DNA from: Rhizobium halophilum
GTDB taxonomy: Bacteria > Pseudomonadota > Alphaproteobacteria > Rhizobiales > Rhizobiaceae
Direction of reading: 5' to 3'
Assembly (NCBI RefSeq): GCF_021648825.1
Contig: NZ_JAKJHS010000003.1
Span: 62,001-126,000, forward strand
Length of the DNA: 64,000 nucleotides
Positions 55,724 through 64,000 of this stretch are shown in pieces (positions within the stretch are counted from its first letter, which is position 1; every line of letters starts with the position of its first letter). Made by a program: the position numbers and the translations under genes. A model generated the notes under the pieces. That model did no database searches. It was not told where the DNA came from and saw only the letters and a list, made by a program, of their open reading frames with translations.

Positions 55724-56974
55724 TTAGAGGTCGAGGACCAGGCGCTCCGGATCTTCCAGGCTTTCCTTGACGCGAACGAGGAAGGTGACGGCTTCCTTGC
55801 CGTCAACGATCCGGTGGTCGTAGGAGAGCGCAAGATACATCATCGGGCGGATGACGATCTGGCCGCCGACCACAACCGGGCGCTCCTGGATCTTGTGCAT
55901 GCCGAGGATACCCGACTGCGGGGCATTCAGGATCGGCGAGGACATCAGCGATCCATAGACGCCGCCATTGGTAATCGTGAAGGTACCGCCCTGCATGTCG
56001 GCCATGCTGAGCGAACCGTCACGGGCAGCCTTGGCGAGACGCCCAAGTTCCTTTTCGATTTCCGCGATCGACATCTGGTCGGCATCACGGATGACCGGGA
56101 CGACGAGGCCCTTGTCGGTACCGACGGCCATGCCGACGTGGCAGTAGTTCTTGTAGATGATGTCGGTGCCGTCGATCTCGGCATTGACCGCCGGCAGTTC
56201 CTTCAGCGCATGCGTAATCGCCTTGGTGAAGAAGCCCATGAAGCCGAGCTTCACACCGTGCTTCTTCTCGAAGACATCCTTGTACTTGGTGCGCAGGTCC
56301 ATCACCGCCTTCATGTCCACCTCGTTATAGGTGGTCAGCATGGCGGCGGTGTTTTGCGCGTCCTTCAAGCGCTTGGCGATCGTCTGGCGCAGGCGCGTCA
56401 TCTTCACGCGCTCTTCGCGCGCTGCGTCGTCGGCCGAGGAGACCGGGCGCGGTGCAGCCGGTGCGGCAGCAGGAGCGGCTGCCTGCGCAGAGGTACCCTT
56501 GGCAACGGCCGCCAGCACATCACCCTTCAGCACCTGACCGCGCTTGCCGGAGCCTTCGACGTCGGATGTGGAGATGTTGTTGTCTGCAGCCACCTTTGCG
56601 GCGGCCGGAGCCGGCGGCATTGAAGACCCGCCCGCTGCCGCGGCAGGTGCAGCCGACGGTGCAGGTTCTGCGGTCTTGGCCGGAACGGCGGCTTCAGCCG
56701 GCTTGGCGGCGGGAGCTGCCGTGCCTGCACCGGCGCCACCTTCAGTGATCTGGCCGAGAAGGGCATCCAGGCCGACCGTCTCGCCGTTCTGGGCGACGAT
56801 CTCCGAAAGAACGCCCGAGGCCGGTGCCGGCACTTCGACGGTCACCTTGTCGGTTTCGAGCTCAACCAGCGGCTCGTCGGCCTTGACCGTGTCGCCGACC
56901 TTCTTGAACCAGGTGCCGACGGTTGCCTCGCTGACGGACTCGCCGAGTGTAGGGACGCGGATTTCGGTGGCCAT
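55724..56974 (-). CDS. sucB: 2-oxoglutarate dehydrogenase E2 (dihydrolipoyl succinyltransferase)
   Basis: E2 transfers the succinyl group from E1 to CoA. The 416 residues comprise a lipoyl domain (lipoylated Lys43 in '[11 protein letters not shown]'), an Ala/Pro-rich linker (~80-120), an E3-binding domain (~125-160), a second Ala-rich linker and the catalytic domain with '[13 protein letters not shown]' and the active-site '[16 protein letters not shown]'. It follows sucA by 56 bp and precedes the MAPEG gene. Confidence 0.97.
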   Translation of the reverse strand: MATEIRVPTLGESVSEATVGTWFKKVGDTVKADEPLVELETDKVTVEVPAPASGVLSEIVAQNGETVGLDALLGQITEGGAGAGTAAPAAKPAEAAVPAKTAEPAPSAAPAAAAGGSSMPPAPAAAKVAADNNISTSDVEGSGKRGQVLKGDVLAAVAKGTSAQAAAPAAAPAAPRPVSSADDAAREERVKMTRLRQTIAKRLKDAQNTAAMLTTYNEVDMKAVMDLRTKYKDVFEKKHGVKLGFMGFFTKAITHALKELPAVNAEIDGTDIIYKNYCHVGMAVGTDKGLVVPVIRDADQMSIAEIEKELGRLAKAARDGSLSMADMQGGTFTITNGGVYGSLMSSPILNAPQSGILGMHKIQERPVVVGGQIVIRPMMYLALSYDHRIVDGKEAVTFLVRVKESLEDPERLVLDL

Positions 56975-57030
56975 GATCTGTTTCCGTGTTTGTCAGATTT
57001 CGTTTCGACTGAAAAATGAGCGGCTGACGA

Positions 57031-60030
57031 TCAGCCGCCGAGTGCGTCTTCGAGGAAGGCTTCGAGCTGGGCCAGATGCTTTGACATAAGGCCCGTTGCC
57101 GGCGAGGCCGCTGCCGGACGACCGGTGTAGCGAACCCGCTGGTACTTGGCATCAATGTGAGCCAGCACCCACTCCAGATACGGATCGATGAACGCCCATG
57201 AGCCCATATTCTTAGGCTCTTCCTGGCACCAGACCATCTCCGCATTGCGGAAGCGCGAAAGCTCGTTGATCAGAGCTTTGGCCGGGAAGGGATAGAGCTG
57301 TTCGATGCGCAGCAGGTAGATATCGTCGATGCCGCGCTTTTCGCGCTCTTCGAGCAGATCATAATACACTTTGCCCGAGCACATCACCACGCGGCGGATC
57401 TTTGCGTCCTTCTGCAGCTTGATCGGTCCGTCCTTGATGACTTCGGCATCATCCCACAACAGCCGGTGGAAGGAGCTTTCGCCAGCCATTTCGGCAAGCG
57501 TGGAGGTCGCGCGCTTGTGGCGCAGCAGCGACTTCGGCGTCATCAAGATCAGCGGCTTGCGGAAGTCGCGTTTGACCTGGCGGCGCAGGATGTGGAAGTA
57601 GTTGGCCGGCGTCGACACATTGGCGACCTGCATGTTGTCCTCGGCGCACATCTGCAGCCAGCGTTCAAGGCGTGCGGACGAATGCTCCGGTCCCTGTCCC
57701 TCATAACCGTGCGGCAGAAGGCAGACGAGGCCCGACATACGTAGCCACTTGCGTTCGCCGGACGAAATGAACTGGTCGAAAACGACCTGCGCGCCGTTGG
57801 CAAAGTCGCCGAACTGAGCTTCCCACAGCGTCAGCGCATTGGGACGAGCGAGAGAATATCCATACTCGAAGCCGAGGACAGCTTCTTCAGAAAGCATCGA
57901 GTTTATGACTTCGTAGCGAGCCTGGTTCGGCGCAAGGTGGGCGAGCGGCACATACCGCTCTTCCGTTTCCTGATCATAGAGAACCGAATGACGCTGCGAG
58001 AATGTGCCGCGTTCGCAGTCCTGTCCGGACAGGCGGATCTTGGTTCCTTCAACCGCCAGCGATCCGAAGGCCAGTGCCTCGGCCATGGCCCAATCGATCC
58101 CCTCGCCGGTTTCGATCATCTGCGCCCGGTTGTCCATGAAGCGCTTGATCGTGCGGTGAGCGTTGAAGCCCTCCGGAATGGTTGAAAGCTTCCGACCGAT
58201 CTCCTTCAACTGCTTCATCGGCATAGCCGTCTTGCCACGGCGCTGCTCATCGGCGTTGTCGGCGGAGCGGAGCCCGGACCAGACGCCGTCCAACCAGTCG
58301 GCCTTGTTCGGCTTGTAGCTCTGCCCTGCCTCGAACTCCTGCTCGAGGTGCGCGCGCCAGTCCGCTTTCATCTTTTCGAATTCGCCGTCGCTGATCAGGC
58401 CTTCTGCGATTAAACGCTCTGCATAGATCTGCGCCACCGTCTTGTGGCCACGAATGACCTTGTACATCTTCGGTTGCGTGAACGCCGGCTCGTCGCCTTC
58501 GTTGTGGCCGAAGCGGCGGTAGCAGAAGATGTCCAGAACGACCGGCTTGTGGAACTTCATCCGGTATTCCGTAGCGATCTTGGCGGCGTAGGTCACCGCC
58601 TCCGGGTCGTCGCCATTCACGTGGAAGATCGGCGCCTCGATCATCTTGGCCACATCCGACGGATAAGGCGAAGAGCGCGAGAAGGCCGGATTCGTCGTGA
58701 AGCCGATCTGGTTGTTGATGATGACGTGCATCGTTCCGGCGACGCGGTGACCGCGCAAGCCGGAAAGACCGAGAATTTCGGCTACAACGCCCTGGCCGGC
58801 GAAAGCAGCATCGCCGTGGAGAAGCAGCGGCAGTACCTTCGAGCGCTCCGCGAGTGGCACGATACCATCCTTGTCGGCGGTCTTTGCCAGCATGTCCTGC
58901 TTGGCGCGCGCCTTGCCCATGACAACAGGGTTGACGATTTCCAGATGAGACGGATTGGCGGTCAGGGACAGGTGAACCTTGTTGCCGTCGAACTCGCGGT
59001 CCGAGGAAGCACCGAGGTGGTACTTCACGTCGCCGGAGCCCTCGACGTCGTCAGGCTTGAACGATCCGCCTTTGAACTCGTGGAACACAGCCCGGTGCGG
59101 CTTGCCCATGACGTTGGTCAGCACGTTGAGGCGACCTCGGTGTGCCATGCCGAGCACGATCTCCTCGAGCCCATCCTGACCGCCGCGCTTGATGATCTGC
59201 TCCAGCGCCGGGATCAGCGACTCGCCGCCATCAAGGCCGAAACGCTTGGTGCCCTTGAACCGAACGTCGAGGAACTGCTCGTAGCCTTCGGCCTCGACCA
59301 GCTTCTGAAGGATCGCCTTCTTGCCGTTCGCCGTGAACTCCACACCTTTGTCCGGACCCTCGATCCGCTCCTGGATCCAGGCCTTTTCCTCCGGATTGGA
59401 GATGTGCATGAACTCGACACCCATGGTCGAGCAATAGGTACGCTCGAGGATCTCGATCATCTCGCGGATCGTCGCGTATTCGAGCCCGAGCACGTTGTCG
59501 ATGAAGATCTTGCGATCGTAGTCGGCTTCCGTGAAGCCGTAAGCCGTGGGCGACAGCTCGTTGTAATCCTCGACGGGGATGGCAAGGCCCAGCGGGTCGA
59601 GCTTAGCGTGCAGGTGACCGCGCATGCGATAGGCGCGGATCATCATGATGGCACGCACGCTGTCGCGCGTCGCCTGCAAAACGTCGGTCTCGTTAACCGG
59701 TGTACCGCTTGCCTTCGCAGCGGTCTCGGCCTTCGCCTTGACCTTGCTTTCGATGGCCTTCTCGACCACCGGCCAATTGCCGTCGAGTGCAGCGACGAGA
59801 TCGCCTGCCGGGGAAAGCGGCCAGTTCTTACGCTGCCAAGACGCCCCCTTGGCCGCCTTCTTCACGTCATCCGGATTGTCGGCCAGCGCCTTGAAGAACG
59901 ACTGCCACTCGGCCCCGACCGAGTTGGGATCATCCTCGTAGCGCGCATAAAGCTGCTCGATATAGGAGGCATTTGCGCCATCGAGAAAGGATGTGATGAG
60001 GAACTGCTCGTTGGCTTCTTGCCGTGCCAT
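57031..60030 (-). CDS. sucA: 2-oxoglutarate dehydrogenase E1
   Basis: The thiamine-diphosphate E1 of the 2-oxoglutarate dehydrogenase complex (999 residues). The N-terminal 'FLDGANASYIEQLYARYEDD' segment binds the complex core. The ThDP and active-site regions include 'VLGMAHRGRLNVLTNVMGKP', 'GDAAFAGQGVVAEI' and 'NNQIGFTT'. The transketolase-like C-terminal half has 'LLPHGYEGQGPEHSSARLER'. The ATG is at 60030. Its ribosome site is unusual: AGGAG is separated from the ATG by a 7-bp hairpin (60039-60055). The gene lies 208 bp after sucD. Confidence 0.97.
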   Translation of the reverse strand: MARQEANEQFLITSFLDGANASYIEQLYARYEDDPNSVGAEWQSFFKALADNPDDVKKAAKGASWQRKNWPLSPAGDLVAALDGNWPVVEKAIESKVKAKAETAAKASGTPVNETDVLQATRDSVRAIMMIRAYRMRGHLHAKLDPLGLAIPVEDYNELSPTAYGFTEADYDRKIFIDNVLGLEYATIREMIEILERTYCSTMGVEFMHISNPEEKAWIQERIEGPDKGVEFTANGKKAILQKLVEAEGYEQFLDVRFKGTKRFGLDGGESLIPALEQIIKRGGQDGLEEIVLGMAHRGRLNVLTNVMGKPHRAVFHEFKGGSFKPDDVEGSGDVKYHLGASSDREFDGNKVHLSLTANPSHLEIVNPVVMGKARAKQDMLAKTADKDGIVPLAERSKVLPLLLHGDAAFAGQGVVAEILGLSGLRGHRVAGTMHVIINNQIGFTTNPAFSRSSPYPSDVAKMIEAPIFHVNGDDPEAVTYAAKIATEYRMKFHKPVVLDIFCYRRFGHNEGDEPAFTQPKMYKVIRGHKTVAQIYAERLIAEGLISDGEFEKMKADWRAHLEQEFEAGQSYKPNKADWLDGVWSGLRSADNADEQRRGKTAMPMKQLKEIGRKLSTIPEGFNAHRTIKRFMDNRAQMIETGEGIDWAMAEALAFGSLAVEGTKIRLSGQDCERGTFSQRHSVLYDQETEERYVPLAHLAPNQARYEVINSMLSEEAVLGFEYGYSLARPNALTLWEAQFGDFANGAQVVFDQFISSGERKWLRMSGLVCLLPHGYEGQGPEHSSARLERWLQMCAEDNMQVANVSTPANYFHILRRQVKRDFRKPLILMTPKSLLRHKRATSTLAEMAGESSFHRLLWDDAEVIKDGPIKLQKDAKIRRVVMCSGKVYYDLLEEREKRGIDDIYLLRIEQLYPFPAKALINELSRFRNAEMVWCQEEPKNMGSWAFIDPYLEWVLAHIDAKYQRVRYTGRPAAASPATGLMSKHLAQLEAFLEDALGG

Positions 60031-60060
60031 GATTTCTTGCGGGTTCTAAACCCGCCTCCT
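60031..60060 (-). promoter_or_regulatory. Structured ribosome-binding site of sucA (SD-hairpin-ATG)
   Basis: Reading the minus strand, AGGAG (60060-60056) is followed at once by GCGGGTT-TAG-AACCCGC (60055-60039), a perfect 7-bp stem with a 3-nt loop, then eight bases (AAGAAATC) and the ATG. Linear SD-to-start distance is 25 nt, too long; with the hairpin folded it is 8 nt. An alternative is weak initiation from AAGAAA alone. Confidence 0.6.
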
Positions 60061-60199
60061 GACGTAACTGAAGGCCGGAAGATCAGCGCCGGCCGCCGCC
60101 TTTGGTCACTCGCATCTGGCGCCGCCTTTGCTGCGCGCCAGCGCCGCTCAAGGCTGAACCCGGGAAGGCAAGAGGGGGTTCCGTCCTGCTTGCCGGAAA

Positions 60200-60225
60200 G
60201 GCCGACCGGCATGTGCCGGGCGGCC
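60200..60225 (-). terminator. Attenuator-like hairpin between sucD and sucA
   Basis: GGCCG-A-CCGGCA (60200-60211) pairs with TGCCGG-G-CGGCC (60214-60225) in an 11-bp stem with one mismatch and a 2-nt loop (it may open to a tetraloop). On the minus strand it is followed by TTTCCGGC, and it begins 14 bases after the sucD stop. The U-run is short, so partial termination or mRNA processing between sucCD and sucAB is as likely as full termination. Confidence 0.45.
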
Positions 60226-60238
60226 GACTTACGTGGCT

Positions 60239-61141
60239 TCAGCCCTTGAGAACTTCAACCAGGGTTGTGCCGAGACGAGCTGGGGACGGCGATACCTTGA
60301 TACCGGCAGCTTCCATGGCCGCGATCTTGGACTCCGCGTCGCCCTTTCCGCCGGAAACGACAGCACCGGCATGACCCATGGTGCGGCCCTTCGGCGCGGT
60401 CCGGCCGGCGATGAAGCCGGCCATCGGCTTCTTTCGGCCCTTCTTGGCTTCGTCGATCAGGAACTGCGCTGCATCTTCTTCAGCCGAACCGCCGATTTCA
60501 CCGATCATGATGATCGAGGTTGTCGCTTCGTCGGCGAGGAACATCTCCAGCACATCGATAAACTCGGTTCCCTTGACCGGGTCGCCACCGATGCCGACAG
60601 CCGTCGTCTGGCCGAGACCTTCGTTGGACGTCTGGAAGACGGCCTCATAGGTCAGGGTGCCGGAGCGCGACACGATGCCGACCGAGCCCTTGCGGAAGAT
60701 CGAGCCCGGCATGATGCCGATCTTGCACTCTTCCGGTGTCAGGATACCCGGGCAGTTCGGTCCAAGCAGGCGCGACTTCGACTTGTCGAGCTTGGCCTTG
60801 ACCCGCACCATGTCCATCACCGGGATACCCTCGGTGATGCAGGTGATGAAGGGGATTTCCGCGTCGATCGCTTCGATGATCGCATCCGCGGCACCTGCCG
60901 GCGGGACGTAGATCACGGTCGCGTCGGCGCCGGTCTTTTCCTTGCCTTCGGCAACGGTTGCGAAGATTGGCAGGCTTTCGCCCTTCGAGCCGGTCCAGGT
61001 TTCGCCACCCTTCTTCGGGTGGATGCCGCCGACCATCTGTGTGCCGTAGTAGGCGAGCGCTTGTTCGGTATGGAAGGTGCCGGTCTTGCCGGTCAGGCCC
61101 TGAACGAGGACCTTGGTGTTCTTGTTTACAAGAATAGACAT
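60239..61141 (-). CDS. sucD: Succinyl-CoA synthetase subunit alpha
   Basis: SucD, with SucC, interconverts succinyl-CoA and succinate with nucleotide phosphorylation. The 300 residues have the CoA-binding Rossmann part ('[19 protein letters not shown]'), '[20 protein letters not shown]' and the phosphohistidine region '[16 protein letters not shown]'. It lies 17 bp after sucC and 208 bp before sucA. Confidence 0.97.
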   Translation of the reverse strand: MSILVNKNTKVLVQGLTGKTGTFHTEQALAYYGTQMVGGIHPKKGGETWTGSKGESLPIFATVAEGKEKTGADATVIYVPPAGAADAIIEAIDAEIPFITCITEGIPVMDMVRVKAKLDKSKSRLLGPNCPGILTPEECKIGIMPGSIFRKGSVGIVSRSGTLTYEAVFQTSNEGLGQTTAVGIGGDPVKGTEFIDVLEMFLADEATTSIIMIGEIGGSAEEDAAQFLIDEAKKGRKKPMAGFIAGRTAPKGRTMGHAGAVVSGGKGDAESKIAAMEAAGIKVSPSPARLGTTLVEVLKG

Positions 61142-61158
61142 CAGTTAGGTCCCTCAGA

Positions 61159-62352
61159 TTAGCCGTTGATCGCCGCAACGATCTTCTTGGCAGCGTCGTC
61201 CAGATCGTCCGCTGCAGTGATCGCGAGCCCGGACTCGTTGAGGATCTTCTTGCCAAGCTCGACATTGGTGCCTTCGAGACGCACCACCAGGGGAACCTTC
61301 AGACCGACTTCCTGGACGGCCGCCACCACGCCTTCAGCGATGACATCGCACTTCATGATGCCGCCGAAGATATTGACGAGGATGCCTTCGACCTTCGGAT
61401 CAGCCGTGATGATCTTGAAAGCAGCTGCCACCTTCTCCTTGCCGGCGCCACCGCCGACGTCGCAGAAGTTTGCCGGCTCCTTGCCGTAGAGCTTGATGAT
61501 GTCCATCGTCGCCATGGCAAGACCGGCGCCATTGACCATGCAGCCGATATTGCCGTCGAGGGCAACATAGGCGAGGTCCCATTTGGAAGCCTCGATCTCC
61601 TTGGCGTCCTCTTCGGTCTCGTCGCGCAGCGCCTTGACGTCGTCGTGCCGGAAGATTGCGTTGCCATCGAAGGACATCTTCGCGTCAAGAACGCGAAGGT
61701 GACCGTCCTTCATGACGATCAGCGGATTGACCTCCAGCAGAGCCATGTCCTTCTCGCCGAATGCCTTGTAGAGCGCGGGGAACAGCGACTTGGCATCTTC
61801 GGCGGCAGCACCCGAGAGCTCGAGCGCCTTTGAGATTGCCGCAACGTCCGCATCCGTGACGCCGGCTTCCGGGTCGATTGCGATCGTGTGGATCTTCTCT
61901 GGCGTGTCGTGGGCCACAGCCTCAATGTCCATGCCACCTTCCGTAGAAACCACGAAAGCCACGCGCCCGACCGACCGATCCACCAGAAGCGAACAGTAAA
62001 GCTCCCGCTCGATATCGGCACCGTCTTCGATGTAAAGGCGATTGACCTGCTTGCCGGCATCACCCGTCTGCGCCGTTACCAGAGTATTGCCGAGCATGTC
62101 CTTGGCGTGAGCCACGACTTCCTCGATCGACTTCGCCAGGCGTACGCCACCCTTGGCGTCAGGTCCAAGCTCCTTGAACTTGCCCTTGCCGCGGCCGCCG
62201 GCGTGGATCTGGCTTTTGACCACGTAGAGCGGACCCGGCAGGGACTTTGCAGCTGCCTCGGCCTCCTCGACCTTCATGATCGCCACACCTTCGGCAACCG
62301 GAGCGCCATAACCCTTGAGCAGAGCCTTGGCCTGATATTCGTGGATGTTCAT
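61159..62352 (-). CDS. sucC: Succinyl-CoA synthetase subunit beta (ADP-forming type)
   Basis: The nucleotide-binding subunit with an N-terminal ATP-grasp domain, 397 residues from ATG 62352 ([16 protein letters not shown]). Family stretches are '[16 protein letters not shown]', '[20 protein letters not shown]', '[17 protein letters not shown]' and '[15 protein letters not shown]'. It lies 29 bp after mdh. Upstream in-frame codons to 62421 are not family-like and were excluded. Confidence 0.97.
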   Translation of the reverse strand: MNIHEYQAKALLKGYGAPVAEGVAIMKVEEAEAAAKSLPGPLYVVKSQIHAGGRGKGKFKELGPDAKGGVRLAKSIEEVVAHAKDMLGNTLVTAQTGDAGKQVNRLYIEDGADIERELYCSLLVDRSVGRVAFVVSTEGGMDIEAVAHDTPEKIHTIAIDPEAGVTDADVAAISKALELSGAAAEDAKSLFPALYKAFGEKDMALLEVNPLIVMKDGHLRVLDAKMSFDGNAIFRHDDVKALRDETEEDAKEIEASKWDLAYVALDGNIGCMVNGAGLAMATMDIIKLYGKEPANFCDVGGGAGKEKVAAAFKIITADPKVEGILVNIFGGIMKCDVIAEGVVAAVQEVGLKVPLVVRLEGTNVELGKKILNESGLAITAADDLDDAAKKIVAAING

Positions 62353-62381
62353 CAGCGTTTCCTTGGATGTAGCTGGCGCGA

Positions 62382-63470
<1,089 letters not shown>

Positions 63471-63472
63471 TT

Positions 63473-63487
63473 AGATATAAAATATCT
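63473..63487 (-). promoter_or_regulatory. AT-rich palindrome upstream of mdh
   Basis: AGATAT-AAA-ATATCT is a perfect inverted repeat (6-bp arms) 128 bp upstream of the mdh ATG. The overlapping TTACGTAA (63487-63494) is also palindromic. Both lie in a strongly AT-rich island (about 63425-63510) between zapE and mdh that contrasts with the GC-rich surroundings. Good candidates for regulator binding to the TCA operon promoter; no regulator is identified. Confidence 0.4.
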
Positions 63488-63511
63488 TACGTAAAGGTAA
63501 GAACATCTGCG

Positions 63512-64000
63512 TCAGGAATTGTACTTCTGGCGATGCAGGGCCGCATAATCCTGGCTCTGCATCTCGAACAACCGCGACACTGTCCGATCGAATTCGAAGC
63601 CTTCCGTGCCACGCCGCTCCGTCAGAAGGTCCTCCGGCGCCACTGCCGCCGAGATGTAGACTCGGATGGCATTGTCATAGAACGTATCCACGAGATTGAT
63701 GAAACGTTTCGTCTCGTTCCGCTTTTCCGGACCAAGCGTCGGCACGTTCTCAACAAAGATGGAGTCGTACCGCTTCGCGATCGCGAGGTAATCGGCCGCT
63801 CCTAGAGGCTTCTCGCAGAGATCGGCGAAGCCAAAACGCGCAACCCGCTCCGTCGCCGCTGGCACTGCAATCGTTCGACCTTTCCGCGGCACCTCCGCCG
63901 GCCCAGCCCGATGCCCATCTGTCACCTGATGCCAGGTCGCTTCCATCACAGCGTCAGCCTGCGGCCCAAGGGGTGTAATGTAAACCGGCAGATTGGCGAG
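63512..64000 (-). CDS. zapE: AFG1-family ATPase ZapE, C-terminal 162 residues (cut by window edge)
   Basis: The C-terminal part of an AFG1/ZapE P-loop ATPase, open at base 64000; the Walker motifs lie outside. Visible family features are 'LANLPVYITPLGPQADAVME', 'WHQVTDGH', 'FGFADLCEKPLGAADYLAIA', 'TKRFINLVDTFYDNAI' and the C-terminal 'FDRTVSRLFEMQSQDYA'. ZapE modulates Z-ring stability in gammaproteobacteria; mitochondrial AFG1 acts in protein turnover. In rhizobia zapE lies directly upstream of mdh, as here, with a 167-bp gap. Confidence 0.93.
   Translation of the reverse strand, partial: LANLPVYITPLGPQADAVMEATWHQVTDGHRAGPAEVPRKGRTIAVPAATERVARFGFADLCEKPLGAADYLAIAKRYDSIFVENVPTLGPEKRNETKRFINLVDTFYDNAIRVYISAAVAPEDLLTERRGTEGFEFDRTVSRLFEMQSQDYAALHRQKYNS

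Overview
The window is GC-rich chromosomal DNA from an alphaproteobacterium of the order Hyphomicrobiales, most likely family Rhizobiaceae (Rhizobium, Sinorhizobium, Agrobacterium or a close relative). The evidence is the cobaltochelatase pair cobS-cobT behind a J-domain gene, a C4-pathway 5-aminolevulinate synthase next to dxr, an F1-only ATP synthase operon (atpHAGDC, F0 genes absent), and the order mdh-sucC-sucD-sucA-sucB-(MAPEG)-lpdA. No insertion sequence, prophage, CRISPR array, plasmid replication gene or rRNA is visible. It reads as stable core chromosome with a few accessory metabolic cassettes.

Layout. 1-7.4 kb: J-domain protein, cobS and partial cobT (aerobic cobalamin synthesis), bolA, a CorC/CNNM membrane protein with aroB and aroK (shikimate pathway), a 51-residue membrane protein and xerD. 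7.4-13.8 kb: accA, an L,D-transpeptidase lipoprotein overlapping a TusA-like gene, a COG0523/CobW GTPase behind a D,D-carboxypeptidase, an M20 amidohydrolase and tRNA-Arg(CCU). 13.8-19.6 kb: a soluble receptor-like protein with reversed domain order, a lipoprotein, an FAD monooxygenase, dxr and hemA; hemA carries a perfect FNR/FixK box upstream. 19.6-23.4 kb: a three-subunit molybdenum hydroxylase of the form II CO-dehydrogenase type in S-L-M order. 23.7-30.6 kb: a glycine-zipper lipoprotein, then tamA-tamB.

30.6-33.2 kb: a soluble PAS-PAS chemoreceptor coupled to cheW. 33.2-42.1 kb: a formate module on the minus strand: LysR regulator, fdsG-fdsB-fdsA-fdhD-fdsD (NAD-dependent molybdenum formate dehydrogenase) and an oxalate/formate-type MFS transporter. 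42.2-47.1 kb: atpHAGDC. 47.4-53.7 kb: a small membrane protein, priA, a PlsC-like acyltransferase, xerC, a TraB/GumN-like protein and a cytochrome b561 gene broken by a frameshift. 53.9-63.3 kb: the TCA-cycle block, ending in a strong terminator. 63.5 kb to the edge: the C-terminal part of zapE.

The contents serve central energy metabolism (TCA cycle, ATP synthase, formate oxidation to NADH, possibly trace-gas or heterocycle oxidation), envelope assembly (TamAB, transpeptidases, acyltransferase) and cofactor synthesis (haem, cobalamin, isoprenoids). I found no obvious wholly new system. The best leads are regulatory or architectural: a hairpin between the Shine-Dalgarno sequence and start of sucA, the hemA FNR box, a regulator box before fdsG, the fused helix on the OFA transporter, the reversed MCP-Cache protein, and the homopolymer frameshift in cytochrome b561. 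All calls rest on reading the sequence and recalled family knowledge; no database search was run.
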